A stretch of DNA of 64,000 nucleotides from Aliiglaciecola sp. M165 (GTDB taxonomy: Bacteria > Pseudomonadota > Gammaproteobacteria > Enterobacterales > Alteromonadaceae). Below, one piece after another: positions 55,422-64,000 of the stretch (the stretch's first letter is position 1; every line of letters begins with the position of its first letter). The position numbers and the translations under genes are program-made. The notes under the pieces were generated by a model. The model had not been told where the DNA came from, did no database searches, and saw only the letters and a list, made by a program, of their open reading frames with translations. The stretch covers positions 1 to 64,000 of the forward strand of contig NZ_VKKH01000010.1 of the NCBI RefSeq assembly GCF_007197995.1, read 5' to 3'.

Positions 55422-56129
55422 GTGATTAAATTTGAGCAGGTAAGTAAAACCTATCCTGGCGGGCAACAAGCCTTACGCAAAGTCAGTTTTCATATTGAAC
55501 CCGGGGAAATGGCCTTTTTAACTGGGCACTCGGGGGCAGGAAAAAGTACATTGCTCAAGCTGATCAGTATTATGGAGAGGCCTACGGTAGGAAGAGTACT
55601 GATTAATGGTCATGACTTAAATACCATTGTACGACGCCAGATTGCCTACATTCGGCGCGATATTGGTATGATCTTTCAGAGCCATCAATTGTTGATGGAT
55701 AAAACTGTGTTTGACAACGTAGCACTGCCGCTCATCATTGAAGGTTACTCTCACAAAGAAACAACGAAAAGAGTGCACGCTGCATTAGAGATGGTTGGGC
55801 TGCGTGACAAAGTGCGGAACCTACCTATCATGCTTTCCGGTGGGGAACAGCAGCGTGTGGGTATCGCTCGTGCGGTGGTGAATAAGCCGCCCCTTTTGCT
55901 CGCAGATGAGCCAACAGGAAACCTTGATCCAAAGCTATCTATGGAAATCATTCGATTATTTGAAGATTTTAATCAGGCAGGCGTATCGGTTTTCATCGCA
56001 ACCCATGACTTAGGCTTGATTGCGCGGATGAAGTATCGCACTTTGACATTGAAGCAGGGACAAATGATTACAGATGGGCTAACCGAGGATTGGGATACAT
56101 CCCATGGCGAGGAGCTAAACCTGTCATGA
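55422..56129 (+). CDS. ftsE: Cell division ATP-binding protein FtsE
   Basis: A 235-residue ABC ATPase that with FtsX activates peptidoglycan amidases during septation. Walker A is [15 protein letters not shown]-loop [17 protein letters not shown], signature [16 protein letters not shown], Walker [13 protein letters not shown] and H-loop IATHDLGL. The start codon is GTG at 55422; the ribosome site is weak, which suggests coupling to ftsY. The stop overlaps the ftsX start (ATGA). Confidence 0.96.
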   Translation: MIKFEQVSKTYPGGQQALRKVSFHIEPGEMAFLTGHSGAGKSTLLKLISIMERPTVGRVLINGHDLNTIVRRQIAYIRRDIGMIFQSHQLLMDKTVFDNVALPLIIEGYSHKETTKRVHAALEMVGLRDKVRNLPIMLSGGEQQRVGIARAVVNKPPLLLADEPTGNLDPKLSMEIIRLFEDFNQAGVSVFIATHDLGLIARMKYRTLTLKQGQMITDGLTEDWDTSHGEELNLS

Positions 56130-57106
56130 GTATTTTGTTTAAAGGCAGAATGCAGGGAGCATCAACAAGTAAAGTTAGTTCATTGCAACGTCTTCAAATG
56201 TTCTTTGTTAGTCATATGCGTCAAGCAATCAATAGTTTAGGCGAGCTTTGGCGTGCACCTTTGGCCTCTTTTATGACCATTGGCGTTTTGGGGTTAAGCA
56301 TTACTTTGCCCAGTACATTTTTTATTTTGGTCAAAAACGCTGAGAATATAGCCGACAACTGGCAGCAAGCATCAGAAATCACTTTATTCTTACGCAAGTC
56401 TACTCAATCGAAAGATGCGAATCAGCTGGTGACACGACTGGGGCTATGGGAAGAGATTGATTCAGTTGTATTTATTCCTGCAGAGCAAGGTTTAGTTGAA
56501 TTTCAGCAACAAAGTGGATTGGGAGAAGCGCTATCTTACCTTGATGAAAACCCGCTTCCTGATGTGGTTTTGGTCAAACCAACTTCACAATACAGTCACC
56601 CAACAGCAGCTGCCCAGCTACTCGAAAAACTGCAACGCGAGCGTTTTGTTGAGATAGGAAAACTGGATATTAAGTGGCTTGAGCGGCTTCATGGGTTTCT
56701 TAACATCGCCAAAGAGCTTATCTATGCGGTGGCGCTACTCCTCTTCTTGGCGGTTGTATTGATTATCGGTAACACGATTAGACTTAATATTTTGAGCCGC
56801 AAAGAGGAAATCTTGGTAATGAAGCTGGTTGGTGCGACCGACGCCTTCATTCATCGTCCCTTTATGTACACGGGAATATGGTACGGGTTGTTAGGTGGCT
56901 TAATGGCCTGGTTTGCTGTACTGATTCTTTTGTGGTGGATGGGCGGAAGTATTGAAACGGTTTCTGCGCAATACGATAAACAATTTGACCTGACAGGCAT
57001 GGACGTTCAGGCGCTGATCATCATGCTCAGCGTGTCAGTATTTCTTGGTTTGACCGGCTCAATGATTTCTGTTCACAAACATGTACGAGGCATTGAACCG
57101 AAGTAA
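56126..57106 (+). CDS. ftsX: Cell division protein FtsX
   Basis: A 326-residue permease-like partner of FtsE. One membrane helix lies near residue 60 (FMTIGVLGLSITLPSTFFILV), then a periplasmic domain (SEITLFLRKSTQS to LDIKWLERLHGF), then three helices near the C-terminus (AVALLLFLAVVLIIGNTIRL and following). ATG 56126 overlaps the ftsE stop by four bases; the frame continues further upstream, but that is inside ftsE. In E. coli rpoH follows ftsX directly; here two HDOD genes intervene. Confidence 0.95.
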   Translation: MSILFKGRMQGASTSKVSSLQRLQMFFVSHMRQAINSLGELWRAPLASFMTIGVLGLSITLPSTFFILVKNAENIADNWQQASEITLFLRKSTQSKDANQLVTRLGLWEEIDSVVFIPAEQGLVEFQQQSGLGEALSYLDENPLPDVVLVKPTSQYSHPTAAAQLLEKLQRERFVEIGKLDIKWLERLHGFLNIAKELIYAVALLLFLAVVLIIGNTIRLNILSRKEEILVMKLVGATDAFIHRPFMYTGIWYGLLGGLMAWFAVLILLWWMGGSIETVSAQYDKQFDLTGMDVQALIIMLSVSVFLGLTGSMISVHKHVRGIEPK

Positions 57107-57137
57107 CGTCAAACCCTTATGAACGATATGGGTATAC

Positions 57138-58379
57138 TCAGTTGGCGATAGCCCGAGGGTAGTGTGGAGAAATGGACTGACGGACACTATTGCCCCAGAG
57201 TACCGCTTCATTAAAAATGCTGTGCAGCAGCTTTTGGTCCATATGCAACTCATCAGCAATCTTCTTAACTCTTAACCAAGTCGCACTTTCAAAGGCTCGA
57301 GCTAGCATAATATAAAGGAAGAAGTCGTTTTCGCCACCGCACAATGCGTATTTTACTTCATCCACAATAGGGATTTTGGTTATTAGGCTTTTCATCTCTT
57401 GGTCAAGCAACGCATCGAGCAACGAAAACAGACCTGCCATGAAACCTGTCGGAGGGTTGTCACCTACCTTGCGATGTTTAGCAATCAGATCACAAAACTT
57501 GGCGCGTACCAATGACATATGCAGTAGCTCCATTGGCTTGTCGTCAGCCAAATTTGCCAGTGCGAGCAAGGCGATGAATTTTTTAATTTCGACCTCACCC
57601 ATGTAATTCAACGCGTGTTTTAGCGACGTAATTTTGTAACGCTTATTGACCATAGGGTTATTGATAAATCGCAATAACATGTATGACAGGCCGACATCGC
57701 GTTCAATGATTTCGTTGATCCGCGCTATTCCGAATGACTCATTGGTCGTTTCACCAATCAATTCAACCAGTGAAAGCTTGTTTACGGGTAATGCGGCTTG
57801 AGAAAAAGATTCGGGTTTCGCAAAAAAGTACCCTTGGAAATAGTCAAATCCTAAATCGCTATAGGAAATAAAATCTTGCTGGCTATCAACGTTGTCCGCG
57901 ACCATTTTTACTTTGGCGGTGGAAAAGCGAGGGATCTGTTTAGCAATTGTTCCGTAGGCATGCTGCATGGTGTCAATTTTGACAATATCTACTAAGCCCA
58001 GAAGCTCGCTACTTGTGGTTAATTTAGGACCATTTAGGGCGATTTGAAAACCCATATTACGAATGCTTTCACAAGCCGTTACGAGGCTTTGGTCACCTGC
58101 TTCGCCGTCACCGATTTCTACAACTACTGTTTTTGGATCCAGACTATTGGGCAGGCCTTTAAGTAAAGATTCGTTAGTAAAATTGATAAACGACATTTTT
58201 TGACAGGAAATGTCGTCTAGTTCCAATTTTAATTGGCTCGACACATCCTTATTAGCGGGTTTATCCTCAAGTTCCTTCTCAGGAAAGCAATTTTTTTTGC
58301 CATCGCGGAACAGAAGTTCATATGCAAAAACTTCTTTTTCCCTATCCAGTATTGGCTGCCTAGCGACAAAAGCAAACAT
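57138..58379 (-). CDS. EAL-like/HDOD signalling protein with degenerate EAL domain
   Basis: A 413-residue YuxH-type protein: an N-terminal EAL-like domain (residues 1-200) and a C-terminal HDOD domain (about 205-390). Compared with its neighbour at 58442, EAL-type residues are lost: IALDDHD is IALNGPK and VAERVET is VADNVDS, while YELLFRDG and FQGYFFAKPE remain. Phosphodiesterase activity is therefore not expected, and it may act as a c-di-GMP or protein-binding module. ATG 58379 is chosen over TTG 58382. It lies 62 bases downstream of its paralogue on the same strand, so this is a tandem duplication. Confidence 0.9.
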   Translation of the reverse strand: MFAFVARQPILDREKEVFAYELLFRDGKKNCFPEKELEDKPANKDVSSQLKLELDDISCQKMSFINFTNESLLKGLPNSLDPKTVVVEIGDGEAGDQSLVTACESIRNMGFQIALNGPKLTTSSELLGLVDIVKIDTMQHAYGTIAKQIPRFSTAKVKMVADNVDSQQDFISYSDLGFDYFQGYFFAKPESFSQAALPVNKLSLVELIGETTNESFGIARINEIIERDVGLSYMLLRFINNPMVNKRYKITSLKHALNYMGEVEIKKFIALLALANLADDKPMELLHMSLVRAKFCDLIAKHRKVGDNPPTGFMAGLFSLLDALLDQEMKSLITKIPIVDEVKYALCGGENDFFLYIMLARAFESATWLRVKKIADELHMDQKLLHSIFNEAVLWGNSVRQSISPHYPRAIAN

Positions 58380-58441
58380 CAATCAATCCTCAGAATTATT
58401 TTTTTACGTTTATTAAAGTTGATTGCAATCAAAAAATTGAA

Positions 58442-59662
58442 TTACCGCCTGATGGAGCCTGTCATCGAAGCTCCCCACTTTATCGACTCATTGTAAAAAC
58501 TATGCAGCATGCGTTGATCAAGTGCAAGTTTTGCAGCATGTCGTTTAACTCCACTCCAATCACCAAATTCAAACGCTCTGGCCATTGACAGGTAATCACG
58601 TAACTGACTTTGCATACCGCACAACGCGCCTTTCAAGTCATCCGATAAGGGTAACTTTTCCATAAGTTGTTCCATGTTTTGGTCTAGTAACGCGTCAAGC
58701 AATGAAAATAAACCAACTAAAAATCCTTTTGGTGGATTGTTCGCTTCTTTTTTAGCGATAGCAACTAATTCGCAAAAGCGAGCGCGAACTAAAGATAAAT
58801 GAACAAGTTCAGGCGGCTTATTGTCACCTAAATTTGCCAAGGCTAGCAAAGCAATGAATTTCTTGATTTCTACTTCTCCCATGTAGGTTAAAGCATGATT
58901 CAAGGACGTGATTTTATTACGTTTATTCATTATTGGATTATTTATAAATCGCAATAGCATGTAAGAAAGCGCAACATCTTTTTCGATAATCTGGCTGATG
59001 CGTTCAAAGTCAAAATCTGTACTTGCGCTGACTCGCATGAGATCCAGCAAAATTAATTTTGAAGAGGGAATGTTTTTTTGTTTCATCACCTCGGGTTTGG
59101 CAAAAAAGTAGCCTTGAAACGAGTCAAAGCCCAATTCAAGACAACGCTCAAATTGCTCTTTGGTTTCAACACGTTCAGCTACAAGCTTGAGTTTCGCATC
59201 TTTGAATTTTTGAATGTTTTGTTTGATTTTGTCAAAGTCACAAGCGACTATATCTACCTTCACGGTATGCACAAAAGGGATTAAAACATCCCATTTAGGG
59301 TCAAAATCATGATCATCTAAAGCGATTTTGTATCCCAGATTTTTGATATGTTTGCAGGCGCTAACGAGTTGGTCGCTAATATCCACGGTTTCGACAATTT
59401 CTATGACAATGCTATGCGGGTCTAGTGATGTAGGAAAACGGTAAAGTAAAGTATCATTGTGGAAATTAATGAATGCAGTTTTTCCACTGGTTATTTCTTC
59501 AACACCTAAGGCTAGGTGGCTGCCAGTTATAAGCTTTGAGGTTGCTTCATCAGGTTCAATATCGGGAAAACAATTACTTTTTCCATCTCTGAATAAGAGT
59601 TCGTAGGCATGAACATTCTTATCTCGATCAAAAATGGCTTGTCTAGCAACGTATGCAAACAT
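58442..59662 (-). CDS. EAL-like/HDOD signalling protein
   Basis: A 406-residue paralogue of the preceding gene. The EAL-like domain keeps more catalytic-type residues: YELLFRDG, FINFHND, VIEIVETVD, IALDDHD, VKVDIV, VAERVET and FQGYFFAKPE. The HDOD half (IEKDVALSYMLLRFINNP, HALTYMGEVEIKKFIALLALANLG) lacks the HD metal pair, as is usual for HDOD. Such proteins act in c-di-GMP-linked signalling, motility or biofilm control; the exact role is unknown. The gene is divergent from rpoH. Confidence 0.92.
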   Translation of the reverse strand: MFAYVARQAIFDRDKNVHAYELLFRDGKSNCFPDIEPDEATSKLITGSHLALGVEEITSGKTAFINFHNDTLLYRFPTSLDPHSIVIEIVETVDISDQLVSACKHIKNLGYKIALDDHDFDPKWDVLIPFVHTVKVDIVACDFDKIKQNIQKFKDAKLKLVAERVETKEQFERCLELGFDSFQGYFFAKPEVMKQKNIPSSKLILLDLMRVSASTDFDFERISQIIEKDVALSYMLLRFINNPIMNKRNKITSLNHALTYMGEVEIKKFIALLALANLGDNKPPELVHLSLVRARFCELVAIAKKEANNPPKGFLVGLFSLLDALLDQNMEQLMEKLPLSDDLKGALCGMQSQLRDYLSMARAFEFGDWSGVKRHAAKLALDQRMLHSFYNESIKWGASMTGSIRR

Positions 59663-59731
59663 CTAATAACCTTTACGTGCTTTAATTTGTTTATTTATTA
59701 ATCTTAATATTCTGTAGCATTTTTTTTCAAA

Positions 59732-59759
59732 TTGACACCTTTTAATCTGTAATATGGTC
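59732..59759 (+). promoter_or_regulatory. Candidate sigma-70 promoter of rpoH
   Basis: TTGACA (59732-59737) and TATGGT (59754-59759) are separated by 16 bp, about 130 bp upstream of the rpoH ATG. The leader that would result is long enough to hold a temperature-sensing structure, as known in E. coli rpoH. Assignment is tentative. Confidence 0.4.
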
Positions 59760-59889
59760 CCCATCTCTTCTGATTGAAGAAAAAAATGAATTTTTTGCTC
59801 CTTTTCGCGGTCTAGTCGTATAGACAGAAGTAGCAACACCCATATGAGTTTGTTAAACTAGTGGGCTGAAACGAATTACGAGGTTTTAC

Positions 59890-60744
59890 ATGAACACAAA
59901 TATGCGAGCCATGGCATTGAGCGTTCCTCAAAGTGGCAGTATTGAATCTTACATTCAAGCTGTTAGCAGCATTAATATGTTGTCTGTAGAGGAAGAGCGC
60001 GAACTTGCTGAACGTTTGCGACGTGATGAAGACATTGAGGCAGCACGTAAGCTGGTTATGTCGCACCTGCGTTTTGTTGTCCATATTGCTAAATCCTATT
60101 CTGGTTATGGACTGCCGCAAGCTGATTTGATTCAAGAAGGTAATATTGGCCTGATGAAAGCCGTTAAGCGTTTTGACCCAACTGTGGGGGTTCGCTTGGT
60201 GTCATTTGCTGTACATTGGATCAAAGCTGAAATTCATGAATTTGTACTTAAAAACTGGCGCATCGTAAAAGTTGCGACCACCAAAGCACAACGCAAATTG
60301 TTTTTTAATCTTCGCAAGAATAAAAAGCGCCTTGGTTGGTTTACCCATGCTGAAGTGCAAAAAGTTGCAGAAGAGTTAGGTGTCAGTACCAAAGAAGTGC
60401 TGCAAATGGAAGCGCGCATGAGTAGTCAGGACCAGGCATTTGATTTGTCTGCGGATGATGACGAAAGTGGCAGCTTTGCACCGGTTCAATATTTAGAAGA
60501 CAAAACCGCTGATGTAGAAAGTGATGTCATTAACTCAGATTGGGATGCTAACGCTACTAAACGACTACACAGCGCAATTAAAACGCTTGACGAACGTAGC
60601 CAGCATATTATTCAAACACGTTGGTTGTCTGATGATAAGTTGACACTGCAAGATCTGGCTGAAAAATATCAGGTTTCCGCTGAACGTGTTCGTCAAATAG
60701 AAAAGAACGCGATGAAGAAATTGCAAAACGCGATGGTCGCTTAA
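59890..60744 (+). CDS. rpoH: RNA polymerase sigma-32 factor
   Basis: The 284-residue heat-shock sigma factor. Region 2 has [19 protein letters not shown], the RpoH box [10 protein letters not shown] is at residues 134-143, and region 4 ends with [24 protein letters not shown]. It directs transcription of chaperones and proteases. GAGG precedes the ATG. Its usual neighbour ftsX is 2.8 kb away because of the inserted HDOD pair. A strong terminator follows. Confidence 0.97.
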   Translation: MNTNMRAMALSVPQSGSIESYIQAVSSINMLSVEEERELAERLRRDEDIEAARKLVMSHLRFVVHIAKSYSGYGLPQADLIQEGNIGLMKAVKRFDPTVGVRLVSFAVHWIKAEIHEFVLKNWRIVKVATTKAQRKLFFNLRKNKKRLGWFTHAEVQKVAEELGVSTKEVLQMEARMSSQDQAFDLSADDDESGSFAPVQYLEDKTADVESDVINSDWDANATKRLHSAIKTLDERSQHIIQTRWLSDDKLTLQDLAEKYQVSAERVRQIEKNAMKKLQNAMVA

Positions 60745-60766
60745 CGATTTTATTAGCGTTAACCCG

Positions 60767-60793
60767 AAAGCCCCTGCTAGCAGGGGCTTTTTT
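60767..60793 (+). terminator. Rho-independent terminator of rpoH
   Basis: AAAGCCCCTG, a CTAG loop, CAGGGGC and six T form a strong terminator 22 bases past the rpoH stop. Confidence 0.93.
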
Positions 60794-60815
60794 GATCGGC
60801 TCGCGATAGTTTTCT

Positions 60816-61733
60816 TCAGCTATCTGTTTTTTCGGACTTCTCAGGTAAAACCCAAAATACTCCTCTAAATTCTGCTACAGGGTTTTCGCCATCTAAAATG
60901 TCAACTTGTAGCTTGATGGCGGTTTTTTTGTTGCGTTCAAGGAGTTCAAACTTGCCATCTAGGGTTTCTATGTTGCAAAGAGCACGAGGTTGCATAGTGA
61001 TCGGTTTGTGGTAATGGATATCACCGTCACCCAAAACGATTTCTCCTGATAAACCTTTTTCCTTTAACTTAAGAAAAATCATTCCCCAACCAGTTAAAGT
61101 CGCCAGCGAAAAAATACTTCCGGCAAACATGGTGCCGTGTAGATTAATATTTTTATTTAATGAGGCGCGAGTTTCGAAGGTTTTTCCGCTGTATTGATGT
61201 AGCTGTATGCCCATTTGCTCACTGATAGGTATCGTCTCGTGCCAAGTATTTTGGAGCTCTTGACACCATTTAGGATGCAACATGACTTGATTTACATCAG
61301 ACAGTTTTTTAATCATTTGCGAACGTTTGAGTTTGCCCATTTCGGTCGGGGCTTCTTTTTCAATCTCAAATCCACAAGCAGTAAAAAACTCTACAGATAT
61401 TCGCCGGCTGTTCGTGACCAGTCGTTTAGCACCTTGTTGACGAGCAACTTCTTCTAATGCTGAGAATATAAGCTTTCCTAACCCTTTACCTTGTTGTTCA
61501 GGAGAAACAGCCACATGCCGTATTTGAGCTTCCTCTGACATATTCATATGTACGCGACCGACCGCTACAATATCCCCTCTACCATCGACGACCATTCGAT
61601 GCTCACTAACTTGCTCATACTCGTCTTTTTCAGAGCCCTGTGGGTGATTCCAGGGCTTTCTGAGCATTTCCCATCGAAACTGAAAATACGCGTTTAATTG
61701 CTCTTCAGTTTTTGGCGTGTCAATTCTGTACAT
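60816..61733 (-). CDS. GNAT acetyltransferase/hotdog thioesterase fusion (FabY/YiiD-like)
   Basis: A two-domain protein of about 305 residues. The N-terminal 150 residues are a GNAT domain (RHVAVSPEQQGKGLGKLIFSALEEVARQQGAKRL binds acetyl-CoA), the rest a YiiD_C hotdog domain (NINLHGTMFAGSIFSLATLTGWGMIFL). The order and sequence match E. coli YiiD, renamed FabY and linked to fatty-acid synthesis initiation. As in E. coli it neighbours dtd. The ATG at 61733 is used; similarity to the YiiD N-terminus may extend into upstream codons, where a TTG at 61763 could be the true start. Confidence 0.88.
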   Translation of the reverse strand: MYRIDTPKTEEQLNAYFQFRWEMLRKPWNHPQGSEKDEYEQVSEHRMVVDGRGDIVAVGRVHMNMSEEAQIRHVAVSPEQQGKGLGKLIFSALEEVARQQGAKRLVTNSRRISVEFFTACGFEIEKEAPTEMGKLKRSQMIKKLSDVNQVMLHPKWCQELQNTWHETIPISEQMGIQLHQYSGKTFETRASLNKNINLHGTMFAGSIFSLATLTGWGMIFLKLKEKGLSGEIVLGDGDIHYHKPITMQPRALCNIETLDGKFELLERNKKTAIKLQVDILDGENPVAEFRGVFWVLPEKSEKTDS

Positions 61734-61875
61734 ACACTTACTTTCTCGTATTTCCCATCTCAATAACCTGATATATGTGCTGACGGTTTCACTAGCCGTT
61801 AACAACAAAAATCGTTAAAAAGCGGTAAAAAGGCCGATCATTAAAACCCAATCTAAGGATTGGCACAACTATGAA

Positions 61876-62316
61876 TTAGTTCATTTGGATATGAAACGTG
61901 ACCGGACCATCGTTGATGAGTGAGACTTGCATATCTGCCCCAAAACGTCCTGTTGCGGTTTTTATTTCCCTGTTTCTACAGTATTCGACGAATGCTTCAT
62001 ACAACTTTTCACTGACTTCAGGCGTTGCGGCAGCGGAAAATCCCGGGCGATTGCCTTTTCGTGTATCTGCAACCAGTGTAAATTGTGATACCACTAATAA
62101 CTCACCTCCGATTTGAGCGAGGTTAAGATTCATCTTACCCATATCATCATTAAACACTCTAAGTTTCAGTACCTTATCAGCAAGTTTGGCTAATACATCG
62201 TCGTTATCATTTTTTTCAACGCCAAGTAGCAATAGCAGGCCTTGACCGATTTCACCCGTAACGCTTCCCTCTACTTCGACTTTGGCACCAGTGACTCGTT
62301 GCACTAATGCGATCAT
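61876..62316 (-). CDS. dtd: D-aminoacyl-tRNA deacylase
   Basis: A 146-residue enzyme that hydrolyses D-amino acids from mischarged tRNA. It has [15 protein letters not shown] at the start, [21 protein letters not shown] with the catalytic Thr region, and [10 protein letters not shown], the variant of the Gly-cisPro motif NxGPVT. The start overlaps the pip stop by four bases, so translation is coupled. Confidence 0.96.
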   Translation of the reverse strand: MIALVQRVTGAKVEVEGSVTGEIGQGLLLLLGVEKNDNDDVLAKLADKVLKLRVFNDDMGKMNLNLAQIGGELLVVSQFTLVADTRKGNRPGFSAAATPEVSEKLYEAFVEYCRNREIKTATGRFGADMQVSLINDGPVTFHIQMN

Positions 62317-63284
62317 TGTTCTCGTTCCTTAAGAAACTTAGCCATCGCATCGGTAGCATGACATATTGCATCACAAATGTTTGGATCAGACGCGCTGTGG
62401 GCTGCTTCGGGAACGATGAGTAGTTGGCCTTCGCGCCACTTCTTACTTAACGCGTAAGCATTTTCCAACTTACACACCATGTCATACCGACCATGGATAA
62501 TTGTTCCAGGGATATTCTTTAGTTTGTGGATATTGTTGAGAATGTAATCTTCTTCAATGAAACATTTATGTTTAATGTAGTGACATTCCAAGGCGGCTAA
62601 GCTGGCAGCACGGTTCAGATTCTGACACAGATCTTGTTCTTGGACTGATGAATTCATCAGTGAAATTCGCTCTTCCCACATACACCAGTTTTTTGCTGCA
62701 TGAGCTCGGGTTAACTCATCTCCGTTAACAAAAATATTATAAAAGCTATCCACTATGGACTTTTCTGGCAACTTATCTTTAATGACATCTATGAATTCCT
62801 GATAGTGCTCAGGAAATACTTGGGCGGCTCCGCCATCGCCTTGAATAAACCAGTCCAAATCTTGTTGACGTGCCAGAAATACACCTCGTAGTACAATAGA
62901 TAGCACCGTTTGCGGCCTTCTAATTGCATTTAACAGTGCCAAAGTCGACCCCCATGAGCCACCAAGCAACATCCACTTATTAATACCTAAATGCTGACGG
63001 ATTTGTTCAATGTCTTCTAATAAGTCCTCGGTTGTGTTGTTTTGCATCGAAGCAAATGGGGTTGAGCGTCCACAGCCCCGTTGGTCAAAACCTATGATAT
63101 GAAAAAGATTCGGATCAAAAAATCGCCGATAAAGGGGGGAAAGGCCAGCGCCAGGACCTCCGTGCAGAAACAAAACAGGAATTCCCTTTAGATTACCGGA
63201 TTGTTCCAAATAGACGTCATGTCCGTTGGAAACGGATATCATCTGCGATGCGAAAGGTTTAATAACCGGGTAAATGTGCCCCAT
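62313..63284 (-). CDS. pip: Prolyl aminopeptidase (alpha/beta hydrolase)
   Basis: A 323-residue S33 family enzyme that removes N-terminal Pro from peptides. [19 protein letters not shown] holds the oxyanion region, [10 protein letters not shown] the nucleophilic Ser, GRYDMVC the Asp and EAAHSAS the His. [11 protein letters not shown] is the family signature after the second strand. It overlaps dtd by four bases. Length and motifs match proteobacterial Pip. Confidence 0.92.
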   Translation of the reverse strand: MGHIYPVIKPFASQMISVSNGHDVYLEQSGNLKGIPVLFLHGGPGAGLSPLYRRFFDPNLFHIIGFDQRGCGRSTPFASMQNNTTEDLLEDIEQIRQHLGINKWMLLGGSWGSTLALLNAIRRPQTVLSIVLRGVFLARQQDLDWFIQGDGGAAQVFPEHYQEFIDVIKDKLPEKSIVDSFYNIFVNGDELTRAHAAKNWCMWEERISLMNSSVQEQDLCQNLNRAASLAALECHYIKHKCFIEEDYILNNIHKLKNIPGTIIHGRYDMVCKLENAYALSKKWREGQLLIVPEAAHSASDPNICDAICHATDAMAKFLKEREQ

Positions 63285-63384
63285 AAAATACTTTTGTTTG
63301 TTTATTTAGCTTGTTTGTTTTAATTTAGCATCTAAATACAAGAACATAACATCTGTTTATTAAATAAATTTTTTGGAGGTTACC

Positions 63385-63606
63385 ATGTCTGGTCAAGGGT
63401 CTGGCGGAAACGTACTTGCCGCAATCTGTAATGTGTTCTTTCCCGGCTTAGGGCAGTTGGTTCAGGGGCGAATCTTGGCAGCATTACTATTTGCGATATT
63501 TTTTTTCGGGGGCGCAGCACTTTGGTTTTTGATTGTTCCTGGCATTATTGCTGGTATCGCCTATATTTGGGCCATAGTCGATGCCGCTACATTTAAAGGG
63601 GCCTGA
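63385..63606 (+). CDS. Small inner-membrane protein
   Basis: A 73-residue protein with two hydrophobic segments (about residues 10-25 and 30-66) and the motif NVFFPGLGQLVQGR, which resembles TM2-like and related small membrane proteins with a P-G-x-G-Q motif. The ATG at 63385 follows GGAGGT by four bases; a TTG at 63373 lies upstream of that site and is rejected. The following lipoprotein gene begins two bases after its stop, so the two form an operon. Function is unknown. Confidence 0.82.
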   Translation: MSGQGSGGNVLAAICNVFFPGLGQLVQGRILAALLFAIFFFGGAALWFLIVPGIIAGIAYIWAIVDAATFKGA

Positions 63607-63608
63607 TA

Positions 63609-64000
63609 ATGAAAAAGCTCATAGTTGTTGTTTTGACATTCACCTTATTTGCTTGCCAAAGTGCCTACTATGCAGCATGGGAAAAACTTGGTGTCGAAAA
63701 ACGTGATATCTTGGTCGATAGAGTCGAAGACGCTAAGGATTCTCAAGAAGATGCACAGAAGCAGTTTGCCTCTGCTCTAGATGAGTTCAGCCAATTGATT
63801 AATTTCGATGGCGGTGAATTGCAAGCGGTTTATGAAGATTTAAGTAGCCAGTTTGAAGCCAGTCAAGATGCTGCTAGCACGGTAACCAATCGAATTGATA
63901 AAGTGGAAAGCGTCGCAGAAGCTTTGTTTGATGAATGGACCGCAGAATTGGATAAATACTCCAATGCAAATTTGCGTCGCGACAGCCAAAAGCAACTTCG
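63609..64000 (+). CDS. DUF2959 family lipoprotein (5' part; 3' end outside window)
   Basis: The frame starts at ATG 63609 and runs to the window edge (130 codons visible). The first 16 residues form a lipoprotein signal with lipobox LFAC. The mature part is a long acidic coiled coil (WEKLGVEKRDILVDRVEDAK, QKQFASALDEFSQL), which matches DUF2959 proteins. AAAGGGG lies about seven bases upstream of the ATG, within the end of the previous gene. Function is unknown. Confidence 0.85.
   Translation, partial: MKKLIVVVLTFTLFACQSAYYAAWEKLGVEKRDILVDRVEDAKDSQEDAQKQFASALDEFSQLINFDGGELQAVYEDLSSQFEASQDAASTVTNRIDKVESVAEALFDEWTAELDKYSNANLRRDSQKQL

Noticed and set aside
59759..59766. CCCCATCT, an exact match to a sigma-32 -10 element, upstream of rpoH
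   Set aside because: No CTTGAA-like -35 element lies at the required distance, so autoregulation by sigma-32 is not supported.

Overview
The window looks like chromosome of a marine gammaproteobacterium of the order Alteromonadales, most likely an Alteromonas/Glaciecola/Aliiglaciecola relative. This rests on gene neighbourhoods (gppA-rhlB-trxA-rho, ftsY-ftsE-ftsX...rpoH, purE-purK, fabY/yiiD-like gene next to dtd), a second EF-G of the Vibrio/Alteromonas FusB type, a PEP-CTERM protein, moderate GC content and typical Alteromonadales intergenic repeats. No phage, IS element, plasmid origin or CRISPR array was seen. Assignment to a genus is inference.

Layout. 1-1.4 kb: 3' end of an EF-Tu gene whose last 95 bp are duplicated around a chain of small hairpins, followed by REP-like repeats. 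1.4-9 kb: a DUF6671 zinc-ribbon protein, a periplasmic binding-like protein, an unknown membrane protein, a DUF4097 beta-solenoid protein, rluF, a Tas-like aldo/keto reductase and a MATE exporter with a structured leader. 8.7-13.7 kb: small secreted or unknown peptides, then a LysR regulator divergent from a DJ-1/PfpI protein and a second aldo/keto reductase, with a nitrilase convergent to them. 13.8-27.3 kb: EF-G2, a PEP-CTERM protein, a diguanylate cyclase, an unusual HMG-CoA reductase, the SPFH/NfeD pair, an AzgA-type purine permease, a secreted TolB-propeller/amidohydrolase fusion and a lipoprotein.

27.4-32.5 kb (minus strand) holds the most interesting locus: HlyD adaptor, C39-peptidase ABC exporter, stand-alone LuxR-type DNA-binding protein, a 60-residue precursor peptide and an ATP-grasp ligase. 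The precursor ends in TTMAIGEE, matching the TTxxxxEE core motif of plesiocin-type (group 2) graspetides, and has a Gly-Gly site just upstream. I read it as a compact graspetide (omega-ester RiPP) cluster. In the model, the ligase closes Thr-Glu ester rings on the precursor; the ABC peptidase removes the leader while exporting the product with HlyD and a TolC-type channel; the LuxR-type protein controls expression.

33-47 kb: an Mpo1-like protein, CnoX/YbbN, gppA-rhlB, trxA, rho, an M20 amidohydrolase followed closely by a hybrid histidine kinase, a LysR regulator, purEK, tRNA-Thr(TGT) and a GNAT enzyme. 47.3-53.1 kb: a six-gene Mrp Na+/H+ antiporter operon with fused A and B subunits. 53.3-60.7 kb: rsmD divergent from ftsY-ftsE-ftsX, a tandem pair of EAL-like/HDOD proteins and rpoH. 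FtsY carries a perfect 20-copy GAGCCA microsatellite. 60.8-64 kb: fabY/yiiD-like, dtd and a prolyl iminopeptidase, then a small membrane protein and the start of a DUF2959 lipoprotein that runs off the window.
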